DNA from: Leucaena leucocephala
Taxonomy: Eukaryota > Streptophyta > Magnoliopsida > Fabales > Fabaceae
NCBI GenBank assembly: GCA_037074615.1
Contig: CM073560.1
Coordinates: forward strand, 3,541,501-3,605,500
Direction of reading: 5' to 3'
Length of the DNA stretch: 64,000 nucleotides
Shown one piece after another: positions 36,026 to 47,400 of this stretch (positions are counted from its first letter, which is position 1; each line of letters begins with the position of its first letter). The position numbers and the translations under genes are program-made. The notes beneath the pieces are model-generated. The model did no database searches, was not told the DNA's origin, and was given only the letters and a program-made list of their open reading frames with translations.

Positions 36026-38137
36026 TTCATTCATTTGATTGTTGAGTTTAGTTTTACGTTTTTGGATTTTGTGTTGAGAGAGGTTTAATTAATTAGGACG
36101 CTTCAATCTCATTTTTTCATATCACTACTACTTGTAATTTGTTGGTGGATGATGCATGCCCATGTCGTTTAATAAATAATAATGTTCCTCATTTTCTCTC
36201 TTTTTATCCCAACAGAATTTCTATAATAATGTAAAAGTGATTAAAAAAATTACTTTTTCAATTTTTTTTCTTTTAAAAAATTGATGGGAGGACATAATAG
36301 AATGATTGGAAAAATTAAACTGGAAAACTATAAATTTGTCAAATCACAGAGAGAGACTAAGGAAAATAATAAATAGACAGAAATATTTTTATCCAATTAG
36401 TAAACATATTTCAGTTGTAAATCCTGAATCTTAGTTAACTAAGGTATAAATCTTGAAATTAAAGCTCAATTATAAGCACTTTCTACACTATTACAGTTTA
36501 TAACGCATTTGCAGCTAATGTTTTTATTTTTAGTTGAGTTTTTAGAATTTACATTTGAATTATGCATTTACTTTTATGTTTAATATTAAGTAAAATAATA
36601 GCTAATATTTTGATCTTATTTTTTATGGGTAGTCAATATCATAATATTTTTTGTAATATAATTTTACCTAAAATCTTTTTAATTTAGTACAATTCTTAAT
36701 ATTTGAGAAATAAGATTATAGGTAAAGTTACACCAAATTAAAAAGATTATATGTAAAATTATACTAAATTAAAAGATTATGAGTAAAATTATACTACAAA
36801 TAAAATTAAAATATTAGTTACATCTAAAAAATAATATCAAAATATTATGTATTATTTTATTCTTTAATCTTCGTCACACTCTATTATGCAACAAATCTAA
36901 TGGTACTTTAGCATGGTGAATTTTAACAAGGTCAAAATCTTGAAAGTAGAGAGAAGTTTAAACCAAAACTAAGGAATTAAATTATGTAAATAATTATTCA
37001 CATGATGTCTCGAGTTTAAATTATATATAATTTAATTTAAAATCTGTGGGCATTAAATCATTCTTTTTCTCTCTCATGTTTTATGTTATTTTTTTTATTT
37101 TTTATTTGTCTTGGCTAGTTTGCTTACATATATTCCGGACAACGAATCCTTACATTTGTTGGTTGTCGATGGATAGAAAGGGAAAAGGTTTATAATGTCT
37201 ATCATTCATGTATAAATTATAATCATTATTCAATTTTTTATTTTAAGATATAAAAGTATTTCTGATCATTTTTATACAAATCTCCTTTTTTTTCCAATAA
37301 AGATAAGAAAAATATTTATTTTTTTAAAGTACATTTTCACTCTCTTATATCTCTTGTTCAAAATATACAATGCACTATCAAAATCAGAACACAAAATCAG
37401 AATAAATAAAATTTATATTAAGTCATTCTATTTTTTTGGGTCAAATTAAGTCATTCTATTCAATTGCACATTATGAAATTCATTTATCACATTCTGTATA
37501 ATGTATAAAAAAACATGTCTAAAGCTTGCCTAATTAGTATAAAATATGTAACATTTTATTGTTTGGTTGAATAAATTGTCACAATAATAATAAAAAAAAT
37601 TAGTATAAAGTATTTCATAATCTTGGGTGCCTATGCCATGCATTCGTGTGGGCTACTAGGCTTTTAGACTTTTCTTACAAAAAAAAAAGTGAAATCGTGT
37701 GGATTAATAAGTAATAGTAATAATAAATAATAAAAGTGGGATTGTCAGGGAAAAAATGAAAGAAAAAGAAAAATCCATTCCCAAGACCAAAGTCCAAAAC
37801 CAATTTTAAAAACCAAAACCAAAAACCAAAACCAATTTCTGGGCCATCAACATTTGACCGTTGAGGACGCACCAATTTTAAAAACCAAAACCAAGACCAA
37901 AAACAGAACTAGCCGTTACGCTGATTATCTTCAAAGCCCTAATTTAGTGCGCCTCTTCCTGGGAAGTGTTCTACAAATCGCATCCCACCAGTGTTTGGGT
38001 TTTGCATCTATTCATTGTTCCTATTCAGCGATTCAACTGAATTCCTCACTTCGATTTCAGGACACAGCCGATCTAGTACCTTAAAACTCTTGTCGATTCA
38101 AACACATCTTTTTGGTAATTAAAAGGTAAACCAGGAC
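36026..38137. other. Intergenic DNA and MAD2 promoter
   Basis: AT-rich sequence containing the foldback element F2 (36592-36858). From about 37760 the composition changes toward a promoter and leader: a short phrase ACCAATTTTAAAAACC occurs twice (37799 and 37871) among ACCAAAA repeats, and the leader of MAD2 follows up to 38137, probably including a leader intron. No gene is supported. Confidence 0.45.
36592..36858. mobile_element. Foldback MITE, copy F2
   Basis: A 267-bp inverted-repeat element whose left arm (AAAATAATA, then TAATATTTTGAT) matches the reverse complement of its right arm through about 110 bp. It shares the arm phrases ATAATCTTTTTAATTTAGTA and AATTTTAC with copy F1 at 22892-23191, so the two belong to one family. 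The middle has diverged. Confidence 0.7.
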
Positions 38138-39938
38138 ATGGCCGCAAGAACAGTCGCTAAAGACATCATCACTCTTCGCGGTTCTGCCGCGATAGTTAGC
38201 GAATTCTTCGGTATGATATCTCTCCTTTGTTTTCATGCCTACTTCTTTGATTCAGAAATGGTTAGGGGTTTTCGAATCTGATTTGTTTAATTTTTATTTT
38301 TCCTGATCAGGATATGCTGCTAACAGGTGATAAATTCTGAACTTAAATCAATCTCTCTCTCTATATGTGTGTGTGTGTATCGATTTCAAATTTTGTGTGA
38401 TTACACCGATAATAAGTGTTTTGAGTTGGAAATTTCTCTCAGTATTCTTTACAATCGAGGAGTTTACCCAGAAGAAAGCTTTGCGAAGGTCAAGAAATAT
38501 GGTCTCCCAATGTTGCTCACACAAGATGAGGGTGTCAAATCTTTTATTACCAATTTAACTGCTCAGCTATCTCGTAAGCCCCTAATTCCTTCTTGTTTAT
38601 ACTATGATTGATGGTGGTTAATTAGCGTTAATGGAAACTTGAGGTTTATTTCTACTTGACAAAAATAGTATTAAACATATCCACTTCCTTATCATTTTGA
38701 TGCTGCCAATTCCAACTGAACTGAGACTGAGCACTATTTTGATGTCTTTTGTCTTGAAGCTTTTTCTTGTACTTTGATTGGAAATGATTGAAACAATTCA
38801 TGGAATAACAAAATTTTGGAAAATTTAAACTTTATCTTGACTTGGTAATTCCAACTGAACTGAAAGACAGCACTATTTTGAAACTTTCTCTCAATGCTAT
38901 GATTGGAAGTGATTGAAAAAATTCAGAGTAGCGTAATTTGGAATTTAAACTTATTTTGACTTGGTAATTATAGTATTAATAGCCTCACTCCCCTTCTCGG
39001 TGCTGTCAATTTTCACTTAACGGAGAGGGAGTGTGTAATTTTGGTGTCTTGTATCATTGCTGACGATTGAAATATCTGAATCTCTTATGTTGTAAAGAAT
39101 GGCTTGAAGCTGGGAAGTTACAGAGGGTTGTCCTCGTTATAATGAGCAAGGCCACCGGTGAAGTCCTTGAAAGGTGGAATTTCAGCATTGAGACCGACTC
39201 TGATGTTGTTGAAAAGGGGTAAAGTAACCGAATTTCTAAGTGAACTTTCATTCTATTAATTTTGTAGGGAACTATGAAACCTAGGCACTTGAAAAGTGAA
39301 GCTTTGTTTATGTTATACACTTGAAAAATGTATTGGATTAGATTAGATGAAACTCAACAATTTGTGTTTCGTCGTCTTCTTAACACGAGCGAGCGTCTGA
39401 AGTACCCTTCTCTTCATTTATGCTCTTCTTTTTTATTTGATCTTTCAGTGTATCGAGGGAAAAGAGTGACAAGGAAATCATGAGAGAGATACAAGCAATT
39501 ATGCGACAGATTGCTTCAAGCATTACCTATTTGCCATGCCTTGAAGAAACTTGTAAGATCCATAAGCAAGCATTATGGACAGAAAAGTTCCTGCATTTCC
39601 CCCTGTTTCTTCCCTCCTCTTCACTAAAACAACGAAACGTAACATCAACGGGGTCCTCTGGTTTCAGGTGTCTTTGATGTGTTGGCATACACGGACAAAG
39701 ATGTGGCAGTTCCATTCACTTGGGTTGAGAGTGATCCAAAACTTATTGCAAATCCTCAAATGGTGAAGTTGCATTCATTTGATACCAAGGTTAGTAATCT
39801 AAATGCAGTTCAACGAATTGTATAGATAAGTCTTTTGGTTACTTGTTGATTGCTAATTTTATCTTTTTTTCTGCTATGTAGATTCATAAAGTTGACACTC
39901 TTGTTTCCTACAAGAACGACGAGTGGGATGAACAATAG
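38138..39938 (+). CDS. MAD2: Mitotic spindle checkpoint protein MAD2
   Basis: Seven exons (38138-38210, 38311-38326, 38443-38573, 39098-39218, 39449-39552, 39668-39789, 39882-39938) join in phase to 207 residues, close to the 209 of Arabidopsis. The HORMA domain fills the protein: TLRGSAAIVSEFFGYAANSILYNRG at the start, KKYGLPML, LERWNF, the ITYLPCLEE block and the C-terminal safety-belt region (DVAVPFTWVESDPKLI, VKLHSFDTKIHKVDTLVSYK). MAD2 binds MAD1 at unattached kinetochores and, in its closed form, CDC20, inhibiting the APC/C. Exon 2 is only 16 bp. Intron 3 contains a diverged tandem repeat. In Arabidopsis, as I recall, MAD2 (At3g25980) is next to the trihelix gene GT-4; here a trihelix gene lies about 4.5 kb downstream. 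Confidence 0.97.
38660..39050 (+). repeat. Diverged 139-bp tandem repeat inside MAD2 intron 3
   Basis: The phrase ATTCCAACTGAACTGA starts at 38709 and again at 38848, and both copies continue with colinear blocks (AGCACTATTTTGA, TGATTGGAA.TGATTGAA, ATTTAAACTT, TTTTGACTTGGTAATT). The unit before the first phrase (TAGTATTAAACATATCC...) is echoed after the second copy (TAGTATTAATAGCCTCAC...). It is a two-to-three copy tandem duplication within one intron. Confidence 0.75.
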
Positions 39939-41341
39939 AGCCATACTTATTTTCCTGTATTACAACACCGTGAATTTTCTATTCACATGTTGTAAAAGTG
40001 TCTAATGTCTGTCAATGTGTGATGGGTATAAACCAGTCTGAGGAAGTATAAACCTCACTTTTGTTGTATTGTTCAACTTGTTTACGGCTGAAAGAAATAT
40101 GCCGTGTAAGGAATGCCAAAATTGGAGTTGGCTATCTATCATTTCAGTTTTGTGATCTATCATTTCAGTTTTGTGATACAGTGATGACTCCAGGCCAACA
40201 CTGATCTGCATTGATCATAATAGTAAGTTCTTGGTTAATTTTTATTTTATTTTATATAAATTCACTTTGATATAAAAGAAAAGTTCTTGTTTAAATTCCA
40301 CCCAATTGCTCGTGACTTGCATCTTTTACCTTAGGATCTAACATTATTTTTTAAAGAAATTAGATGAGCAGATATTAACAATCTAAAAATTATAAGTGGG
40401 ATTGAATCTATGGCTAAAAAGTTGTTGAAATATGCAATTACAACATCAAATTTGGGTTCCCCTACAAGTGATGCACTTGCAATCTTTTTCCTTTTTTTGT
40501 CCTTTTTTTGGGTTATTGCATTATTAATTAGCACAAGATATTGAATTGTCCAATTGAGGCAAATCCAGCATTATGAGACGCAGATATATGAAATTGCATG
40601 GAAATAGGCGTAAATTAATTTATTCAGATTTTTTAACAATAGAATCAATTTATTTCTTTTTGTAAAGGAAGAAACTTAATTATGATAATTTATCAATATA
40701 AAAATAGATAGGTCAAACTCAGAAAATTATAATAAATATTATCACTGAATAACAACACTAATAAAAACAATAAATATTACATACCATCTTTAGAAAAGAA
40801 ACAGAATATTTTTACAACAATATAAAAAGTGATATGTATGAAAAATTAGAAACTGCTCGTATATTATTGTGTTGTGAATAATATAAATATTACGAGTATT
40901 AAAATAATCTTTCCAATATTTAAAAAAAAAGCATCGTTTTTACTAAATGCTGCCTAAAGAGCTAATGTCTTGGAGGTTACTCTTATGAATTTGTTTATTT
41001 TTTTTTTAATGAGTTCCATACTGCAGCCATGAATTGTTTGCCTTTTATGAAATGGAAAAGATAAAATTTCTTCCAAACTGATAATAATTATTTATAAAAT
41101 TAATAATAGCAAAACATTCCGTAAGTGAGGGCGAGAGTGAGACCCTAACCTTTCTTAATTATTGATCTTCCAAATTTGTCCTCACTAGGCAGAAAAGGGT
41201 TCACATTTCTCAACTTGCGAATTGTGATACGTGTAAGAAATAGCCACGTGGCATCCCGGAGCACCCTATTTTGGGCCAAAAGCACAAAATGACCCCTTGG
41301 GCTTATACGTAGGCCCCACGCGAATGCCAACTGCAATTCAG
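39939..41341. other. MAD2 3' UTR and intergenic DNA
   Basis: The first few hundred bases likely form the MAD2 3' UTR (with a short repeat ATCATTTCAGTTTTGTGAT twice near 40135-40175). The remainder is AT-rich with no gene supported. Confidence 0.45.
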
Positions 41342-41354
41342 TCATGAGATTCTT

Positions 41355-41530
41355 AGTTGATCCGTGTGATAAGTAACTCGATATCACTTAAACGAAGTCT
41401 TGAGTTTGAGTTTTAGCGTATGTAAAAAAATTCCGTTAGGATACTCACCTACTATAACCAAGTGTACGACGCGGATCAATCCGGATATAGTTGGGGTAAA
41501 ATTCTGGTGAACCGATGAAAAAAAAAAAAA
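41355..41530 (+). mobile_element. tRNA-derived SINE, family A copy 1
   Basis: A 176-bp element with the family A order: TGATAAGTAACTCGATATCAC, box-B-like GTCTTGAGTTTGAGTTTT, TAGGATACTCACCTACTATA, a CGACGCGGATC block, ATCCGGATATAG and an A-only tail. Duplications TCATGAGATTCTT (41342-41354) and TCAGGAGATTCTT (41531-41543) flank it. It lies about 150 bp before the start of the REF/SRPP pseudogene. Confidence 0.85.
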
Positions 41531-41680
41531 TCAGGAGATTCTTTAAATGATTTTTTACCTGAGAGGCCTATATAATGCGAATGGCGTATCTTCTTCCCCG
41601 TGTGTAAGCTAAAGACTCTGTTAGAGTGAGAGAAAGCTGTTGAAATCTCTGTGACTTGCTCTGTTTCAACGCACGAAACA

Positions 41681-43150
41681 ATGGCTTTCAACACGGTTTG
41701 CAATAATCTAGCTCGTTTTTCTTCTTCATCTTGAAGTTTTCTTCCGAACTTTCTTAGTTCTTTCTTTTCGTTGAGATTATAATCATTGTGATGTTCATCT
41801 TCATGTCTTGCAGTTCGAGATTGAAGTTTTAGTTCTTTAATCTAGCTCGTTTTTCTTCTTTATCTTCAAGTTTTCTTCCGAAATTTCTTAGCTCTTTCTT
41901 TTCGTTGAGATTATATTCATTGTAATGTTCATCTTCTTGTCTTGCAGTCTATTGAGATTGAATTCCAGTTTCGAGAACCGAGGTGCCTTGGATATATGAT
42001 GATCGTTGCTACTGGAGTTTTTGTCTGTATTTCGGCTCTCTATGATTACGCAAAGCAGAACCATAGGCTTTTGACGCTCCTGCTCGAATGGTGGAAGTCC
42101 CTGTGAAGACCGTTCTTGGTCCTGTTTGCTACAGGTTTCGAAACCTTGCTGACAATCTCTTGGTTCTCGCTGACACTCTGGTATTTTACTTTTGTATCTC
42201 TCACCGTTCTCTGGATCTTTTTGTTCTGATTCTTGGATAAAATAATCATTGTTGCTCAGTAAATGTTTTATGGTCTGGTATTCTTCATCGTTCACAATCT
42301 ATGCTTTCGTGGATACAAACTTATGCTCTGTTAATAACAGTTGGTGAATCTTTCATTCTGTTTGGCCATACGATCTGATTGAAGAAGAGAAAATACAGAT
42401 AAAAACTTTAAAATCATTTCAAGAGGCGTTTCTTAAATATTTTTAATCTCGACGTCAGATCAAGATGTATTTCTTCAATAACTATGGAAGTCATTCTTCT
42501 TCATGGATTAAATTATGCGAAACTCGGATTGTGCGGCTTACAGTGTTTTGTGGATCGTTTTAGGGGACCTCTCATTGTATTGGTAACTATTGCATTGAAA
42601 ATCAAGACCTTAATTTTAGATTGAAGTAGATTTATACTCCTATCAAAATTCAACAGCTATCTCGGTTGCTTTCTATATATATGTGAACATGTAGAGAGAG
42701 TTATATTATTATGTCTCCTTGATCAGTTTGGTTCTCGAAATTTGTTTGATTTATTAGTTTAATGAAGGGTTTCAAGCTGAGATAAGTGATTTATACCTAC
42801 AGGTATATAAGGCAGAGAGAGTTACGCATGAGGCAAGCTGTAGGTTTACATTCAACTGTACGACATGTTGCTACAGAGTCAAGAATTTGTGATAACATGC
42901 ATAGCTAAGGCGTGGGTTTATTTGAGGCAGTTTTACTTGTTTCGAGAATGCACCAGCAAGGTGTTTCCTGGAGTTGCTTACTTATCCAGGACATATAACA
43001 AATTCATAGGGTACACGACTAGCAGGAATTATCCTCTTGTACGGCATATACCTAAAATCCCCATTGATGAGTTGATGAGGGTTGTTCCTGAGGAATTACT
43101 CAAACAATATTGGGTCAGTGTACCTATTTCCTCTAGAGGAGGTGAGTGAT
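41681..43150 (+). pseudogene. REF/SRPP (lipid-droplet-associated protein) family pseudogene
   Basis: Recognisable pieces follow the plant REF/SRPP/LDAP family (lipid-droplet coat proteins and rubber-elongation-factor relatives). They are MAFNT at 41681-41695, then from 41948 FREPRCLGYM...SALYDYAKQNH, then in another frame VPVKTVLGPVCYRFRN to 42180. After an intron come VRHVATES (about 42865-42890) and, in a third frame, VFPGVAYLSRTYNKFIGY...YPLVRHIPKIPIDEL to about 43120. The frame changes near 42062-42072 (leading to TGA at about 42103) and near 42890. The coding capacity is thus broken at least twice. Exon 2's acceptor region is tandemly duplicated (41705-41947). Family members are normally about 220-250 residues. 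A functional gene with unusual splicing is less likely than a pseudogene. Confidence 0.75.
41705..41947 (+). repeat. 134-bp tandem duplication carrying a second splice acceptor
   Basis: The block from AATCTAGCTCG to GTCTTGCAG occurs at 41705-41813 and again at 41839-41947, offset exactly 134 bp, with about eight mismatches and no gaps. It comprises intron 1 of the REF/SRPP pseudogene, its acceptor and the first bases of the next exon (GAGATTGAA, also present after each copy). The upstream copy therefore offers a duplicate acceptor at 41813. Confidence 0.9.
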
Positions 43151-43298
43151 CTAGATTTCTACGTTGAGTTTCTAATGATCTAGATTTTCACATTGTCTGG
43201 TCATTAGTATACTCCCTTCGTTCTTACTCAGATTGAGTTTCTATTGGATTGAAACTGCAAGAGAACTGTTTTGATTGAGTTTCAAATTCTTATGGTTT

Positions 43299-43476
43299 TT
43301 TTTCCCACCCAATTTACCGGAGTTTTGCCCCGGCTATATCCAGATCTAACCCACGTCGTCCACCTGACTATGGTGGGTGAGTTTCTTAACGGGAATTTTT
43401 TGTATACACCAAAACTCGAACTCAAGACCTCGCTTAAACGATATCGAGTTGTTTACCACTCAGACCAACCCCAGTG
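43299..43476 (-). mobile_element. tRNA-derived SINE, family A copy 2, minus strand
   Basis: Reverse-strand copy of family A: the + strand begins with a T run (tail), then CCACCCAATTTACCGGAG, CCGGCTATATCCAGATC, CCTGACTATGGTGGGTGAGT and CTCGAACTCAAGACCTCGC (box B reversed). It ends at the tRNA-like head near ACCACTCAGACCAACCCC. No target-site duplication was found. Confidence 0.8.
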
Positions 43477-44444
43477 ACAGTGACGTTAGACTTGGGAGTA
43501 ATCTCTGATGTGAGACTGACTTTACATTGGGCATTTCTGTGTGCCAAGAATTCTTGAGTTGGGTTACAAACAATTGGGTCGATGATGTGAATAATAAGCC
43601 ACCATTTTTTCTTTGTTCCTTTGTTTCTGGATCAACTTTCTTCTTTCTCGTTTATAAGATTTGCGTTATCTGGGAAATATGATGTCAGTGTCAGAGGAAA
43701 CAGATAATTATTAATGTCAGAGGCAGGTACTAATATTGCGTCTTGCTCACCATATTTGTTTTCTGCTGAATCCGGATTCAAAACCTTACATTTTTTCTCA
43801 TCATTTTTTTAAGAAAATAAATTCAATTCTCCAATGTATAATACATAATCTTAAAAACAATATATTCCATAAATCCCTCAGAAAAAATTACAAACGTATT
43901 TGAATAAAATGGTATGTTGTGCTGTGGTATTTTTATCCAGGAAAAGTTCAGTTTCCTATAATAGATTTCTCTAGGGGCCAGCAGTATAATAGATTAATAC
44001 TGGCGGGCCAATGATGATTGATTGGATTGAAGAGGAAGGGCTAAAAACTAGGCTTCATGCCCCTGCTAAAATACCCCCGCGCGCGCGCGCACATGCATTC
44101 CAACATAAATAGTTAAACTAGGTTGGTGCAAATAAAGTATATACTGATTTTAAATTTGAGATTTTGTTTAATTTTAGTTGACACTTGGAATATTTTTCTA
44201 ACAAAGGTAACTTTTGTAACAAAAAGATAATAGCACCGGAAATGCTTATTTACATACATGTTGAAGCTAGAGAGAACAACGTGAATTATTGACATCTATA
44301 TTCCTAAAAATATACAGCCAAATATATAACGCCAGGATTGTGCTGCATGAATGTCAAAGAGATATATATACAAAAGCCCCTACAAAGTTCTCTAGACATT
44401 TGAAGCAGGTAGCTGAAGATTGAGATTATACCATGCCCCTGTCT
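43477..44444. other. Intergenic DNA
   Basis: No gene is supported. It includes a (GC)n run, CCCCCGCGCGCGCGCGCAC near 44074-44092, which could form Z-DNA, and the probable 3' UTR of the trihelix gene close to 44444. Confidence 0.45.
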
Positions 44445-47400
44445 TCAACTCACACCACGGTACATGACACCAGGTTGAAGATCATCCAAGTTATCGATGT
44501 TTCTATATCCATCAAGTTCCCTCAGACATGTCCAGCCCCGCCGGGCCAGAAAATCACGGTGATCTTCTTCGGTGTAAAAGATCTTCTCTTCAGTATGAAC
44601 ATGAATTTGGTCAGACTCATCATAGAGGCATACTTTAATGGCCATTCCTGCGATCATAATTTCCAGTGTTACACAGCAAGCACACACTGAGTATAAATTC
44701 TTCACAAAAATCTTTCAGATTAATAATGGGACGAGAAACCAATGAGCTAATCATCTAGCAGGAAAAGACAAAGTTTACTCCGTCTTTGTTCCCGAGTGTT
44801 TTAAAGAGTTTACTCCTTATTCATGGGTTTTGTTGCTAACTGAACCTAACTTCCTGACACTGGCTAGAAGTTGCATGATTCAACAGAGCAAAGTACTAAG
44901 TAGTTATTGATGGCTAACATAAATCGTATTAGGTAAATAAAAATAAGTAATCAATTATTCTTGCTCCATTTCATGATTCTTCCCTCAGCCATCTGTGCGT
45001 GGAAGTAACGCACTTGTTGGCTTTCTGACAAGCAAGAAGAACCAGCTTGCAAATACAAAACAAATTTACACAAAACAGAACCATTGCCAGAAGATTGGAA
45101 TAAGCTTCAAATACCTTCATCAAGGTGAAGAGTATAATTTCCTACAGGCATATCTCGGTCAAGACTCCTTACTATCTGGTATTCATCCTCCAACCAAAAC
45201 AAACGTTTGGTTCTCAACCTAAAAGCAGCTCTTATTGCCTCTTTGATGGCTTCTGAAGTACCATCAATGCCTATTCTTCTTGTGTAATCACCCCATTTGA
45301 CTGTTATGACCCTCCCACAACATGACTGACCTTCCCCACCTGCTAAAGTAGAAAGATGAAGAAATTAGAAAAGTATTAAGCTAAAGTGAAATACTTCTAC
45401 AAACCAAAATGTCCTAATGTCTCAGCTTTTACAAAACTTGTTTAAGAAAATAGTAGTGGCTGCTGCTACTGATAAAATTACTTATAAAAAAACATGGAAC
45501 CAAAAGTTATTCACTTTAAACAGTTTAATGTGTATTAAATGAGGACATTACACAATATTAGTCTTTCCTATTTATTATCCCATACTCTTTGTGATCAAGC
45601 ACACATCAAACAAGGACTCTATACAGAGCTTACCGCTTATAGGAGTTTCTCTCCAACTCCAAGGAGGAACTTCACTTGTGCAACCAGTATCAGCTGCAGT
45701 AATTGCAAGAGGATGTTCATCATGATCCAAACGGTTTTCAAGATTGAGTGTTGATCTGCCAGTGGCTGAACCTGAATGCCAGTTACTTAAGTATCACAAG
45801 ACATATGAAGTGCCAAACACTACCATGGAAGGAAAAAATGGGATATGTGTAAATGAAACCAAAATCCCTCATCAAATCATGATCCTAAATTATATATGGC
45901 AACCATTATCAAATATGAAATGTTTCAGGAAATTAAAGAACAAACTTTGGAGAGGAACTTTTACATTGATATACCTTCAACAGGCCCAAAAGAAATGCTG
46001 GTATCCTCCACACCTGTACAGCCACATAACTAGTCAAACAACCATTTTCTAAAGGAGAATGGAGTATAAGTTAACTGGTAAGTTACAAACATTAGAAGTG
46101 CATGACTTAGGAATGACATACTTAGATAAATTACTCAGTGTGTTTGGTTTCGCTTTAAAAACCATCAAAACCATGCTTTTGGTGGAAGCAAAGCCAAACA
46201 TGCACTAATGCTTCATTTGAATCTAAAAGCAATCCATTCAACCTCTATTTTTGGGATTATAATTTCTGCCTAAATAGTCATGTACAGAGTTAAACATCAG
46301 AAAGAAATAATGTTTTATCCCTGAAGTTCCATTTAAATTTCATTTTTGTCCGTATTTTTTGGGCGTCCATTCTTATACTAAAAAGTGACAGAAACATGCC
46401 ACTGCAATCGTGGAGATATTTGATATATTTTTACTATAATAAAAGCAATGTAACAATCACTATAATAAAATCAATGTAACAATCACTATAATAAAATCAA
46501 TGTAACAATCACTATAATAAAATCAATGTAACAATCCTCTATCACAAGAAAAAGTAGCATTCTATTAAAAAATTCCTACATTGAATAGAGTTGGGAAGAA
46601 AGAGGAATATACAAGTACAAAAATCCCATAGACTTAAATGTCATATAATTTTGGATCAAGAGATGGTGTCAAACGCCCGTATAAATTTCCTACCAAGGTA
46701 TGATGAAAAACAAGACCCAATGATACCTTTTCTCCTTTACTCTCCTAGGCCACTACAGTGGTATCAAAGTCGATGTTCAACAATGACAGGTATGAAATGG
46801 TGACTCAGGTCTGCTGATTGGGAGGCAGTCATATAGAGGCAAAAGCTCAGTGGTAAGGCTCTTGTGAAGAAGAGAAAAAGTTAACATGCTCGTGTAAGCA
46901 TGTCATAAACTCACTTAAAGGAGATGTTGGGGTCAAATATGAATAAAAAGTAGGAAGAAATCGCATGTTGAAAAGAATTGGGATGGAGGGGAAATATATA
47001 ATGGGAAAAGACCATAAACCTAATGCCAGAGTTTCGGATCAAGAGGAATTATCAAACAGAGTTTCGGATCAAGAGGAATTATCAAACTCACATATTTTCT
47101 TACAAAAATACAATCAAGAGAAAGGTCTACTAGATCTCTCATATGTCTGAGACACCCCCAAGTGCCAGCAAGTAGCCCATCATGATGAGCACTAGATTGC
47201 AAACCTTTAGAGCGAGTTCTTTTCTTCAGGGTCAGCTGACCTTTTACAAATTTTGCACAAACTCATAAATCCTACAAATCAAACAATAGAGATGCCCATC
47301 TTTTCTGCTCAAAATTTTCAGAATTCGGAATGATTAGCGGATTTGGCGATTATTAATAACGCAGACCCCTCCAGTTATAACTTGTAGCAACAGTAAATAA

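Noticed and set aside
46433..46536. Regularly repeated unit resembling a CRISPR array
   Set aside because: The 26-bp units are directly adjacent with no unique spacers, and this is plant nuclear DNA; it is a minisatellite.
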